Shown here: positions 6,728-14,650 of the stretch, one piece after another
How the letters are laid out: each line of letters opens with the position of its first letter
How positions within the stretch are numbered: position 1 is the first letter of the stretch
Assembly: GCA_035534235.1 (NCBI GenBank)
Contig: DATLSH010000042.1
Span: 1-16,165 of the forward strand
Reading direction: 5' to 3'
Source: Bog-473 sp035534235
GTDB taxonomy: Bacteria > Actinomycetota > Acidimicrobiia > Acidimicrobiales > RAAP-2
DNA: 16,165 nucleotides
Made by a program: the position numbers and the translations under genes
Notes under the pieces: generated by a model
What the model saw: the letters and a program-made list of their open reading frames with translations, nothing else
What the model was told of the DNA's origin: nothing
Databases searched by the model: none

Positions 6728-7661
6728 TGAGCACCCGTTCGGCCAGGGTGGCAGCTCGCTGGGGCGAGTCCATCACGGTCTCTGCCACCACGCAGCGCAC
6801 GCCCTCCGCCTCAATCCCCGGTGCGCAGTCCCGATCAGCCTCGTCAATCACCAGCGTGCCCACCCAGCGCGCGTACATGCGGGCGACGCCCACCACCGTA
6901 GGGTCGGACCCAAGCTCGGCCATGAGGCGGTCAGCCGGGCCACGGATGGCGGCGCCGGCCACAATCGGTGACACGGCGATGACCTGGTGGCGACGGGACG
7001 TGAGTACCTCCACCAGGCCCGGAACAGCCAGGATGGGGCCGATGGAGACCACCGGGTTCGACGGGCACACGATGATCCGCTCCGCTGCCTCGACTGCGTG
7101 AAGGACACCGGGGGCGGGGCGCGCTGCGTCGGCTCCCTCGAAGCGGACGGCGCGAACGGCCACCTCGTGGCGGAGCCTCACGAAGTAGTCCTGGAAGCGC
7201 ACCTCGGTACCCGGCGGCCCGAGCTCGGTGGCCTGGTCCAGCGTGATCCGGGTCCGCACGGGGTCGTCGGTGACCGGGAGCAGGCGTACGCCGATCTGCC
7301 TCTGCGCCGCAATGTCGGCGGTCACCGTGCTCAGTGTGTCACCTGAGTGGAGGCGCTCGGTGCGGTAGAGGTGGGTGGCCAGGTCGCGGTCGCCCAGGCG
7401 GAACCAGCTCTCCCCGCCCAGCTTCGCCAGCTCGTCCATGACGGTCCAGCTCTCGCCGGCAATGCCCCAACCGGTCTGGCGATTGTCCATGCCGGCCAGG
7501 GTGTAGGTCACCGTGTCGAGGTCGGGGCTGATGTGGAGACCGTGCAGCACCATGTCGTCGCCCACGTTCACGATGGCGGTGATGTCGCCCGCTGGGACGA
7601 CGCGGACGAGCCCGGTGAGCATCCGGGCCGCCCCGACTCCGCCGCACAGGGTGACCAGCAC
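6714..7661 (-). CDS. cofD: 2-phospho-L-lactate / phosphoenolpyruvate transferase (CofD/FbiA)
   Basis: This encodes 315 residues, typical for CofD/FbiA. The enzyme joins the deazaflavin Fo to the activated three-carbon unit (lactyl-2- or enolpyruvyl-diphospho-guanosine) to give F420-0 or dehydro-F420-0. Clear marks are the N-terminal Rossmann-like CGGVGAARML (6-15), IVNVGDDMVLHGLHISPD (30-47) with the metal-binding Asp pair, and LDTVTYTLAG (48-57). 'WFRLGDRDLATHL' (86-98) and CPSNPVVSIGPI in the second half also fit. The start is GTG 7661. An ATG 11 nt further upstream is out of frame. It lies directly upstream of cofE and the two overlap, forming a two-gene F420 operon. The acyl-CoA ligase gene diverges from it across a 69-bp gap that should hold its promoter. 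Confidence 0.95.
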   Translation of the reverse strand: MLVTLCGGVGAARMLTGLVRVVPAGDITAIVNVGDDMVLHGLHISPDLDTVTYTLAGMDNRQTGWGIAGESWTVMDELAKLGGESWFRLGDRDLATHLYRTERLHSGDTLSTVTADIAAQRQIGVRLLPVTDDPVRTRITLDQATELGPPGTEVRFQDYFVRLRHEVAVRAVRFEGADAARPAPGVLHAVEAAERIIVCPSNPVVSIGPILAVPGLVEVLTSRRHQVIAVSPIVAGAAIRGPADRLMAELGSDPTVVGVARMYARWVGTLVIDEADRDCAPGIEAEGVRCVVAETVMDSPQRAATLAERVLSAVG

Positions 7662-7713
7662 GGTGCGAGCATAGGAGCGCTGAGCCGGACCCGATCGGCC
7701 GGAAGTGCTTTGC

Positions 7714-7719
7714 TAACAT
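7714..7719 (+). promoter_or_regulatory. candidate -10 box for the acyl-CoA ligase gene
   Basis: TAACAT matches the TAnnnT form of actinobacterial -10 boxes and lies 11 nt before ATG 7731, within the 69-bp divergent gap with cofD. A transcript would start about 4-5 nt before the ATG and be nearly leaderless, which agrees with the lack of a purine-rich ribosome-binding site there. No convincing -35 box is visible. Confidence 0.3.
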
Positions 7720-7730
7720 CCGCGGCCGCC

Positions 7731-9332
7731 ATGAGGGTCCATCAGATCGCCCCCGCTTCCCACCAGACCGTGGTGTCGGTCCTGCGCGAGGCGGCACAGG
7801 TGAACGGTGACCTTGAGGCGTACGTGGAGCCGGGGCGGGTCGACGGGCCGGCGCGCCGAAGCCTGACCTTCGGGCAGTGGGACCGCGACGCCGATGGTGT
7901 GGCCGCCTGGTTCGCCGGCCTCGGGGTGTCCAAGGGAGACGTGGTCGCACTCTACCTTCCCTCCTCCATCGACTATGCGGTGCTCTACGCCGCCCTGCAG
8001 CGATTGGGGGCCATCACCTCGGGTATCAATCCCCGCATGGGACCGGCCGAGGTGGCGTCCATTCTGCAACGGGCTGCACCCGAGTTGATCGTGCACGACC
8101 CCGCCGTCGGGGAGTTGCCCGCCGGCCACGGGATCCGCGTGGTCGCCCGGAACGAGGCGGCCGCGGCGCGGTCCGGGGACGCCCCGGGCACGTGGCCGGC
8201 ACTTTCCTCTCATGACCCGGTGGCGGTGGTGTGGACCAGCGGGACCACCGGCCAGCCGAAAGGGGCGATCTTCGACCACGCCAACCTGGCTGCGGTAGCC
8301 CTGGGCACCGATGTGCTGAGCCAGCCCGGCGACCGCCGCCTTTCGCCGCTGCCCTTCGCCCACGTGGGGTACATGACGCGGGCCTGGGATGAGATCGCCC
8401 ATGGGGTCACGACGATCATCACCCCGAACCCGTGGCGGGCCGAGGATGCCATCCGCATCATGAGCCAGGAGGCCGTGACCGTGGCCCAGGGCGTCCCCAC
8501 CCAGTGGGCCCTGATGTTGGCCCGGGAGGAGCTCGACCAGGTGGACCTGAGCTCCCTGCGCGTGGCCGGCACTGGGGCGGCACGCCTCTCGGCGACCATG
8601 ATCGCCGACATCCGCCACCGCCTGGGGGTTCCCGTGGTGGTGCGCTACACCTCCACCGAGTCCTCCCTGGGCACGGGCACCACGCTCGACTCGACGGACG
8701 ACGAGGTGGCCACCACGGTGGGTCGCCCGGTGCCCGGGGTCGAGCTCAGGATCGCCGACGATGCGGGCCTGCCGGTGGCTGCCGGAACGGTAGGGCGCGT
8801 GCTTTTACGTTCTGCGGCCTCCCTGCGCGGTTACTGGGGGGCCGGGCCGGGCCGGGGCCGTCCGGTGACTGACCTCATCGATACCGAGGCCACGTCGGCG
8901 GTGCTCTCGGACGACGGGTGGGTGACGACCGGTGACTTCGGCCGCATCACGGCCGAGGGGAACCTCCAACTTTCCGGTCGTGATCATGAGCGCTATATCA
9001 GAGGGGGCTACAACGTCTACCCGGCCGAGGTGGAGGAGGTGTTGTCGACACACCCGGCAGTCTCCCGGGCCGCCGTGGTCGGTGTGGCCGATGAGGTCCT
9101 CGGAGAGATCGGGGTGGCGGTGGTGGTGGCCCGGGACGCCGCCGGAATCGACCTGGCAAGCCTGCGGGCCCACTGTGCCGGGCTGCTTTCCGATTACAAG
9201 TCGCCCGACGCGCTGGTCGTGGTCGAGGAGCTCCCGCTGACGCCGATGATGAAGATCGACCCGATCCGGCTGGCCGTCCTGGCCCAGACAGGAGCCGAGG
9301 ACAGGCTGGCGAGGTTGGCCAGGAGACACTGA
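7731..9332 (+). CDS. AMP-binding acyl-CoA ligase (fatty-acid/carboxylic-acid CoA synthetase)
   Basis: This encodes 533 residues of the ANL adenylating superfamily. The ATP P-loop is WTSGTTGQPKG (168-178), the A5 segment is YTSTESS (306-312), the ATP-ribose Asp is in GWVTTGDFG (396-404), and the hinge region is GRDHERYIRGGYNVYPAEVEEVL (split around 416-438). The C-terminal catalytic Lys is at about 508 in TPMMKID. It would activate a carboxylic acid to acyl-AMP and then acyl-CoA. The substrate is not readable, but length and motifs fit medium/long-chain or aromatic acid:CoA ligases. An insert rich in Gly/Arg/Asp lies at about 371-394 between motifs A6 and A7. ATG 7731 was chosen because upstream codons are antisense to cofD. 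An SDR gene follows 62 nt later, probably cotranscribed, suggesting joint acid or lipid catabolism. Confidence 0.9.
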   Translation: MRVHQIAPASHQTVVSVLREAAQVNGDLEAYVEPGRVDGPARRSLTFGQWDRDADGVAAWFAGLGVSKGDVVALYLPSSIDYAVLYAALQRLGAITSGINPRMGPAEVASILQRAAPELIVHDPAVGELPAGHGIRVVARNEAAAARSGDAPGTWPALSSHDPVAVVWTSGTTGQPKGAIFDHANLAAVALGTDVLSQPGDRRLSPLPFAHVGYMTRAWDEIAHGVTTIITPNPWRAEDAIRIMSQEAVTVAQGVPTQWALMLAREELDQVDLSSLRVAGTGAARLSATMIADIRHRLGVPVVVRYTSTESSLGTGTTLDSTDDEVATTVGRPVPGVELRIADDAGLPVAAGTVGRVLLRSAASLRGYWGAGPGRGRPVTDLIDTEATSAVLSDDGWVTTGDFGRITAEGNLQLSGRDHERYIRGGYNVYPAEVEEVLSTHPAVSRAAVVGVADEVLGEIGVAVVVARDAAGIDLASLRAHCAGLLSDYKSPDALVVVEELPLTPMMKIDPIRLAVLAQTGAEDRLARLARRH

Positions 9333-9394
9333 GGTGGGCCGGGAGTGGTAGGCAGTGACCCGACCAGCGAGTGGAACAAGTACAAGGAGCGTGC

Positions 9395-10222
9395 ATGAGC
9401 CCCACCACCAGAGTCGGCCAGTCCGATCCCAACCGTGGCACAGCCCCCGAGGTGATCACGCCGGGCCGCTACGCCGGGAGGGTGGCGGTGGTCACCGGCG
9501 CCGGCTCGGGCATCGGCCGGGCCACGGCGCGGCGACTGGCGGCCGAGGGGGCAGCCGTGGCGTGCCTGGACCTGGTGGAGGAGGCCGTGGAGGCGGTGGC
9601 GGCCGAAATCAACCGGGAAGCCGCCGATGCCGGCGGACGGGCGGTCGCTCTTCGTTGTGATGTCACCGACGAGAACGTGGTGAGCTCGGCAGTGGCTCAG
9701 GCCAACGAAGCGCTTGGGGGGATCACCAACCTGTGCAACATCGCCGGCATCGGTGGCTTCGCGCACACCCCCGAGCAGTCCCTCAGCGGCTGGGACAAGA
9801 TCATCGCCGTCAACCTCACCGGCACCTTCCTCATGTGCCGCGCCGTTCTGCCGGGGATGATTGAGCACGGCGGCGCCATCGTCAACACCGTCTCCACTGC
9901 CGGCATCATCGGGCAGCCCTATTCGGCGGCGTACTGCGCATCCAAAGGTGGGGTCAAAATGCTCACCAAGGCGTTGGCGGTGGAGTACATGGCCCGGGGC
10001 GTCCGGGTGAATGCCGTGGCACCGGGCGGGGTCGACACCCCGATCATCCACAATTTCGGCCCACCTGCGGACGCCGACTGGAAGTTGATTCAGCGTCTGA
10101 TGACACCGATCGGGTTTGCACACCCGCACGAGATCGCCGGAGCTTTTGCCTACCTTGGCTCGGGAGAGGCGGACTACGTGACCGGTGCCATTCTCTCCAT
10201 TGACGGGGCGATCACGACCTGA
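9395..10222 (+). CDS. SDR-family NAD(P)-dependent oxidoreductase
   Basis: This encodes 275 residues, a classical short-chain dehydrogenase/reductase. It has the cofactor motif TGAGSGIG (34-41), with Asp59 after the second strand (CLDL), which favours NAD(H). A CDVTD motif lies at 88-92, and NIAG (115-118) replaces the usual NNAG. The catalytic Asn140 is in VNLTG, with Ser167, Tyr180 and Lys184 in YCASK. The C-terminal half carries the usual VRVNAVAPGGVDTP. ATG 9395 was chosen over the in-frame GTG 9371 because AAGGAG sits 5 nt before it. The N-terminal tail of about 27 residues before the first strand is longer than usual. It probably acts with the upstream ligase, for example as a hydroxyacyl-CoA or alcohol dehydrogenase, but the substrate is unknown. 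Confidence 0.9.
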   Translation: MSPTTRVGQSDPNRGTAPEVITPGRYAGRVAVVTGAGSGIGRATARRLAAEGAAVACLDLVEEAVEAVAAEINREAADAGGRAVALRCDVTDENVVSSAVAQANEALGGITNLCNIAGIGGFAHTPEQSLSGWDKIIAVNLTGTFLMCRAVLPGMIEHGGAIVNTVSTAGIIGQPYSAAYCASKGGVKMLTKALAVEYMARGVRVNAVAPGGVDTPIIHNFGPPADADWKLIQRLMTPIGFAHPHEIAGAFAYLGSGEADYVTGAILSIDGAITT

Positions 10223-10263
10223 GGAGTGTGCGAGGCTCCCAAAGTGCCGAGAGCGTCCCCATC

Positions 10264-11424
10264 ATGACCATCGCTCATGATGAGCAGCGGCTCCGGGTGG
10301 CCCTCGATGCGACGCCACTGCTCGGTCACCCCACCGGGATCGCCGCCTTCTGCCTGGGCGCGCTGACCGTGCTGGGTGCGCAGCCGGGGCTGGACGTCCG
10401 GGCCTATGCAGTGAGCTGGCGGCGTCGGGACGGCATCGTGGCGCAGCTCCCACCCGGCGTCACCGCGCGCCACAGACTGATGCCCGCCCGCCCGCTCCAC
10501 GCACTCTGGAGCCACCTGTCCGCACCGCCACTGGAGTGGTTCGTCGGCCCGGTCGACGTGGTCCACGGGACCAACTTCGTGGTGCCCCCGACCAGGCGGG
10601 CCGGAGCCGTGGTGTCGGTGCACGACCTGACACCGCTGCATCATCCCGAGCTGTGCAACGAGGCGACGTTGGCCTTCCCCGGGCTCATCCGCCGGGCCTT
10701 GCGGCGGGGTGCCTGGGTGCACACCGATTCGGCCTTCGTGGCCGGCGAGGTGATGGAAGCCTTCGGGGTCGACCCGGACCGGGTCCGGGTGGTCAGTCCC
10801 GGTGTCCCCGACCTACCCACCTTGGATCCCGCAGAAGCACACCGGCTGGTACACCAGGTGCTGCCGCTGCTCACCGCCCGTTACGTGCTGGCGGTCGGGA
10901 CGGCCGAGCCACGCAAGGACCTGCCCGGGCTGGTGCGGGCTTTCGACGAAGTGGCCGATCTCCATGGCGACGTGGCTCTGGTGTTGGCCGGACCGCCCGG
11001 CTGGGGCGAGGACGCACTGGAGACGGCCGTGGGGCGGGCCCGAGCCAGGGAGAGGATCGTGCGCACCGGATGGGTGGACTCGAGGGAGATGGCAGCGCTC
11101 TATTCCCAGGCCACGGTGTTGGCCTTTCCTTCCCTTTACGAGGGTTTCGGGTTCCCGCCCCTGCAGGCCATGAAGGCCGGCATCCCCGTGGTGGCCACGC
11201 GGGCCGGCTCGCTCCCCGAGGTCCTCGGTGACGGCGCCCTGTTGGTGGAAGTGGGGGACCACGAGGCCCTGGCCGGGGCGTTGACCCGCACCCTTGAGGA
11301 CGACGCGCTGCGCCGGCAGCTGACGCTGGCCGGAACCGTCAGGGCCGGGCTCTTCAGCTGGGCCCGGTGCGGGGCCGGCCTTGAGGACCTCTATCGTGCC
11401 GTCGCGGGTGGGAACGGTGCCTGA
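10264..11424 (+). CDS. GT4 glycosyltransferase, first of three in tandem
   Basis: This encodes 386 residues of the GT-B fold, GT4 family. The N-terminal domain begins RVALDATPLLGHPTG, with HGTNFVVPP (101-109) and SVHDLTPLHHPE (118-129). The donor domain starts near 207 with VLAVGTAEPRKDL (208-220), whose Arg and Lys bind nucleotide-sugar phosphates. The GT4 acidic motif reads EGFGFPPLQAM (293-303): Glu293 is present, but the second Glu is Gln301 (CAG at 11164-11166). The likely role is sugar transfer from an NDP-sugar to a lipid carrier or growing glycan on the cytoplasmic face. The start is uncertain: an in-frame GTG at 10228 has GAGGAG only 1 nt away, which is too close, so I prefer ATG 10264. 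The gene follows the SDR gene by about 41 nt and overlaps the next GT4 gene. Confidence 0.88.
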   Translation: MTIAHDEQRLRVALDATPLLGHPTGIAAFCLGALTVLGAQPGLDVRAYAVSWRRRDGIVAQLPPGVTARHRLMPARPLHALWSHLSAPPLEWFVGPVDVVHGTNFVVPPTRRAGAVVSVHDLTPLHHPELCNEATLAFPGLIRRALRRGAWVHTDSAFVAGEVMEAFGVDPDRVRVVSPGVPDLPTLDPAEAHRLVHQVLPLLTARYVLAVGTAEPRKDLPGLVRAFDEVADLHGDVALVLAGPPGWGEDALETAVGRARARERIVRTGWVDSREMAALYSQATVLAFPSLYEGFGFPPLQAMKAGIPVVATRAGSLPEVLGDGALLVEVGDHEALAGALTRTLEDDALRRQLTLAGTVRAGLFSWARCGAGLEDLYRAVAGGNGA

Positions 11425-12574
11425 GCCCGCCGGGCCCCACGTGTTGATGGCGGTGGAGCAGCTGCGCCGCCGCGTCCCGGGTGGCATCGGCGCCTACGCC
11501 CGGGGGTTGCTGTCGGGTCTGAACCAGTGCGCGCACGACGGTGACGAGGTGGACGTCACCCTCCTGGCCAGCCGGCTCACCGGAACCCACCTTGGCCGGA
11601 GAGCGACGGCCGACCCGTTGGCGGAATTCGGGCGGCCGCTCACGTTGTCGCGGCTACCCGGGCCGCTCCTGACCCGGGCCTGGGACCACGGCTGGGCGCG
11701 CCCGCCAGGAAGGTTCAACATCGTGCACTCGGTATCACTGGCCGTACCCCCGATCCGTCCCGCGCACCAGGTGCGCTCCGTGGTGACGGTGCACGACGTG
11801 GCCTGGCGCCGCCATCCCGAGGCGACCACGGTCCGTGGCTCCAAGTGGCACGAGGCCGCCCTGTGCCGGGTCCGCGACTCCGATGCGTCCATCATTGTCA
11901 CCTCCAAATTTGTGGCCGCTGATCTGATGTCCGACGGAGTGCGGGCCGAACGGATCACCATCGTGCGGGGTGGGTCGGATCATCTGGTGGCGCCTGATAT
12001 GGCCGCCACCGACGCCCTGCTGCGTCGTATGGGCGTGCACGGTGAGTTCCTCCTCACCGTCAGCACGCTGGAGCCGCGCAAGAACGTGGACCGGCTGCTC
12101 GGCGCCCACCGACGGTTGCGGCCCTCGTTGCCGGGTCCCTGGCCGCTGGTGATAGCCGGACCGACCGGATGGGGGCCGTCCCTCCCTGCTCCCGAGGACC
12201 AGGAGGGCGTGGTGTTCGCCGGAGCGGTGCCCGATGCGGTCCTGACCGGCCTCTACACGCGTGCCCGCGCTTTCGCCTACGTGCCCTTGACCGAGGGGTA
12301 CGGGCTGCCCCCGCTTGAGGCCATGGGCGTCGGCACCCCGTCGGTGGTGGCCAACGAGGTTCCCAGCGTGCACGACCTGGGTGAGACGAGCCGCCCCCCC
12401 GCCTACATCGTCGACCCCTTCGATGTGGAAGACATCGCCGCCGGGCTGGCCGCCGTCCTGACGGACGACACGGTGCGTGCCGACCTGGCGACCCGTGGCG
12501 TTGCCTATGCCAGGGCCCGCACGTGGCGCGCCGCGGCCGCCGGCCACATCGCTTTGTGGAGATCACTGGCATGA
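11417..12574 (+). CDS. GT4 glycosyltransferase, second of three in tandem
   Basis: This encodes 385 residues from GTG 11417, a GT-B/GT4 enzyme. The N-terminal domain has AVEQLRRRVPGGIGAYARG (12-30), a Gly-rich acceptor-side loop, and VVTVHDVAWRRHPE (122-135). The donor domain has TVSTLEPRKNVDRLL (214-228) and the complete acidic motif EGYGLPPLEAM (293-303) with both Glu residues. The frame extends upstream to TTG 11381, but GTG 11417, which overlaps the preceding TGA by 8 nt, gives the usual N-terminus. ATG 11447 is also possible, though it would remove the first strand's beginning. It ends in an ATGA overlap with the third GT4 gene. The sugar and acceptor cannot be told. Mannose, rhamnose or galactose are suggested by the sugar-nucleotide genes nearby. 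Confidence 0.88.
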   Translation: MPEPAGPHVLMAVEQLRRRVPGGIGAYARGLLSGLNQCAHDGDEVDVTLLASRLTGTHLGRRATADPLAEFGRPLTLSRLPGPLLTRAWDHGWARPPGRFNIVHSVSLAVPPIRPAHQVRSVVTVHDVAWRRHPEATTVRGSKWHEAALCRVRDSDASIIVTSKFVAADLMSDGVRAERITIVRGGSDHLVAPDMAATDALLRRMGVHGEFLLTVSTLEPRKNVDRLLGAHRRLRPSLPGPWPLVIAGPTGWGPSLPAPEDQEGVVFAGAVPDAVLTGLYTRARAFAYVPLTEGYGLPPLEAMGVGTPSVVANEVPSVHDLGETSRPPAYIVDPFDVEDIAAGLAAVLTDDTVRADLATRGVAYARARTWRAAAAGHIALWRSLA

Positions 12575-13716
12575 CGGGGAGTCTCTCGCTCTCCCTCGAT
12601 GTCTCCGCCGTGCCGGCGCGGCCTGGTGGCGCGGGCTACTACACGATCGCTCTGGCGCGCGGCCTGTTGGGACGCGACGACGTCGAGCTCAACTTGATCG
12701 CCCGTCAGGATGATCAGGCACGGTGGAAGGATCTGGCCGGGGACAGGGCGGCGGTATGCGGCGTCGTCCCCAACGCGCGACCGGCCCGCCTCGCCTTCGA
12801 GCAGGTCTCCTTGCCCCGTCTCCTGGGGTCGCTCGGGGTGGAGGTGCACCACGCACCGCACTACACGATGCCGGTCCGGGCCCGGGTGCCTTGCGCAGTG
12901 ACCGTGCACGACTGCACGTTCTTCGACCATCCCGAGTGGCATGTCCGATCGAAGGCCGCCTTCTTCCGGCGGGCCATACGCCGCGCTGCTCGGCACGCCG
13001 GTGTGTTGATCTGCGTGAGCGAGGTCACCTCCAACCGGCTGCAGTCCGTGTGCGACGTGAGGGCACCCATAGTGGTGGCACCGCACGGAGTCGACCATGA
13101 GCGATTCGCTCCGGCAGAGCCCACCCCAGGAGCCGATCTGGCCGCGCTGGCCGGGATCGGGGTGCCGGTTGACCGCCCTCTGGTCGTGTTCGTCGGCACC
13201 CTTGAGCCCCGCAAGGGTGTGGCACCGCTGGTGGCTGCCTTCGACCGGGTGGCGGAGACGCACCGGGACGCCACTTTGGTCCTGGGCGGGCAGACGGGCT
13301 GGGGGCTGGCCGAGATCGAACGCGCCCTGAAGGGGGCCCGCCATGGCGATCGGATCATCCGGACCGGGTACCTGCCCGACATGGTCGTGCCGGCACTGCT
13401 CCGGCGGGCCTCTGTGGTGGCCTATCCCGCGCTGCAGGAGGGGTTCGGACTGCCGGCCCTCGAGGCCCTGGCCTGTGGCGCTCCCCTGGTCACCACCGAG
13501 GGCACGGCAATGGCCGAGATGGCCCAGGGTGCGGCGGTGTTGGTCCCTCCCGGGGATGTGGCGGCGCTGGCCGAGGCGGTGGAGAGTGGGCTCGGGCAGG
13601 GGGTGGATGCCGGGCGCCGCGACCTTGGCTTCATGGTGGCGGCGGAGCGAACCTGGGAGTCCAGTGTGGCGGCGCACCTCCATGCCTACGGGATGGCCGT
13701 CGGGGCCCCGAAGTAG
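12571..13716 (+). CDS. GT4 glycosyltransferase, third of three in tandem
   Basis: This encodes 381 residues of GT-B/GT4 type. The N-terminus reads SLSLDVSAVPARPGGAGYY (6-24), followed by VHHAPHYTMP (92-101), TVHDCTFFDHPEW (111-123) and APHGVDHERFAP (170-181). The donor domain has VGTLEPRKGVAPLV (208-221), TGWG and TGYLP, and a complete EGFGLPALEAL motif (Glu290 and Glu298). The ordering resembles mannosyl- and rhamnosyltransferases of O-antigen-like clusters (WbaZ- or MtfB-like), but specificity is inference. ATG 12571 overlaps the previous TGA as ATGA and has GGAG about 9 nt upstream. The frame continues upstream to 12523 only as a shadow of the previous gene. Its TAG stop is part of a TAGGGT sequence 6 nt before the next gene's ATG. 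Confidence 0.9.
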   Translation: MTGSLSLSLDVSAVPARPGGAGYYTIALARGLLGRDDVELNLIARQDDQARWKDLAGDRAAVCGVVPNARPARLAFEQVSLPRLLGSLGVEVHHAPHYTMPVRARVPCAVTVHDCTFFDHPEWHVRSKAAFFRRAIRRAARHAGVLICVSEVTSNRLQSVCDVRAPIVVAPHGVDHERFAPAEPTPGADLAALAGIGVPVDRPLVVFVGTLEPRKGVAPLVAAFDRVAETHRDATLVLGGQTGWGLAEIERALKGARHGDRIIRTGYLPDMVVPALLRRASVVAYPALQEGFGLPALEALACGAPLVTTEGTAMAEMAQGAAVLVPPGDVAALAEAVESGLGQGVDAGRRDLGFMVAAERTWESSVAAHLHAYGMAVGAPK

Positions 13717-13719
13717 GGT
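13714..13719 (+). promoter_or_regulatory. candidate -10 box overlapping a stop codon, before the reductase gene
   Basis: TAGGGT (TAnnnT form) begins with the TAG stop of the third GT4 gene and ends 6 nt before ATG 13726. This is the spacing expected for a leaderless transcript. No purine-rich ribosome-binding site precedes that ATG, and the bases there are pyrimidine-rich (TTCCTCC). No -35 match is seen, so this is weak evidence. Confidence 0.22.
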
Positions 13720-13725
13720 TCCTCC

Positions 13726-14616
13726 ATGCGAGCGCTCATCACGGGTGGCAAGGGCTTCGTGGGCCATTGGTTGGCCGCGCACCTCAAGGATGCAGGTGAC
13801 GAGGTTGCCGTCATTGACGTCGAGACGGACGTGGCCGACGGAGCCGCTGTGCTCCAGGTGGTCACCGATGTGGCGCCTGATGCGATCTACCACCTCGCTG
13901 CCAAGACCCACGTGGGCGAAAGCTGGGAGAACCCGAGCCAGGTGCTCCGCGTGAACGTGCTCGGTACGGCCGAGGTGTTGGCGGCGGCCCGCTCCTTGGC
14001 CAATCCGGCCACCGTGCTGGTCGTGAGCTCGGCCGAGGTCTACGGCGTGGTGGCTCCTGAGCAACTTCCCCTGGGGGAAGGCGCGGCGACCATCCCGGCG
14101 ACCCCTTACGCGGCGAGCAAGCTGGCTGCAGAGGCGGTGGCGCTCCAGGCTTGGCGGGGATATCACCAACCGGTGATCGTGGTGCGGCCGTTCAACCACA
14201 TCGGCCCCGGGCAGTCGCCCAACTTCGCCGTGCCGGCGCTGGCCAAGCGGATCGTCGAGGCGCGCCGTACCGGAGCCACCTCGCTGAGGGTGGGTACCCT
14301 GACGACGCGGCGGGACTTCACCGATGTCCGCGACGTGGTGGAGGCCTACCGGCTGCTGATCGAAAAGGGTGCGCCCGGCACGGTCTACAACGTGTGCTCG
14401 GGCCGCGACGTGGCGATCGGCGAGGTGGCCGACCAACTCTTGGCTCTGGCCGGGGCCGAACTCGCTCTGGTCAACGATCCGGAGCTCGTGCGACCGGTCG
14501 ACGTGCCGGTGCTCCGGGGTGACGCCGGCTTGCTGCACGCCGCTACCGGATGGGAGGCGTCGATCCCGCTCGCGACAACGCTCGCCGACGTCCTGACCTC
14601 GTGGGAGGCGGACTGA
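13726..14616 (+). CDS. rmd: NAD(P)-dependent sugar dehydrogenase/reductase, GDP-4-keto-6-deoxy-D-mannose reductase type
   Basis: This encodes 296 residues, an extended SDR. Motifs are GGKGFVG (7-13), YHLAAKTHVGESW (55-67), VVSSAEVYG (99-107), and the catalytic Tyr128 and Lys132 in TPYAASK. RPFNHIGPGQ (154-163) comes next, then RRDFTDVRDVVEAY (195-208), GTVYNVCSGR (218-227), RPVDVPVLRGD (256-266) and TGWEASIPL (274-282). The series RPFNHxGPGQ / RDFTDVRDVV / YNVCSG / RPxDVPxLxGD is characteristic of GDP-6-deoxy-D-mannose reductase (Rmd), which makes GDP-D-rhamnose. A GDP-mannose 4,6-dehydratase or GDP-fucose-type enzyme is the main alternative. The length (about 300) fits Rmd better than Gmd (about 350). 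It begins 9 nt after the third GT4 gene. No gmd is in this window. Confidence 0.85.
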   Translation: MRALITGGKGFVGHWLAAHLKDAGDEVAVIDVETDVADGAAVLQVVTDVAPDAIYHLAAKTHVGESWENPSQVLRVNVLGTAEVLAAARSLANPATVLVVSSAEVYGVVAPEQLPLGEGAATIPATPYAASKLAAEAVALQAWRGYHQPVIVVRPFNHIGPGQSPNFAVPALAKRIVEARRTGATSLRVGTLTTRRDFTDVRDVVEAYRLLIEKGAPGTVYNVCSGRDVAIGEVADQLLALAGAELALVNDPELVRPVDVPVLRGDAGLLHAATGWEASIPLATTLADVLTSWEAD

Positions 14617-14650
14617 CGGCGAGCGCTGTCGAGTAGTGGGGCGGTGTGGC

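Noticed and set aside
7347..7730. N-terminal extension of the acyl-CoA ligase.
   Set aside because: It overlaps cofD on the other strand and has no domain. ATG 7731 gives the normal family N-terminus.
14617..14650. Possible terminator between the reductase gene and the small helical gene.
   Set aside because: Only the short palindrome AGCGCT is present, with no stable stem or U-tract.
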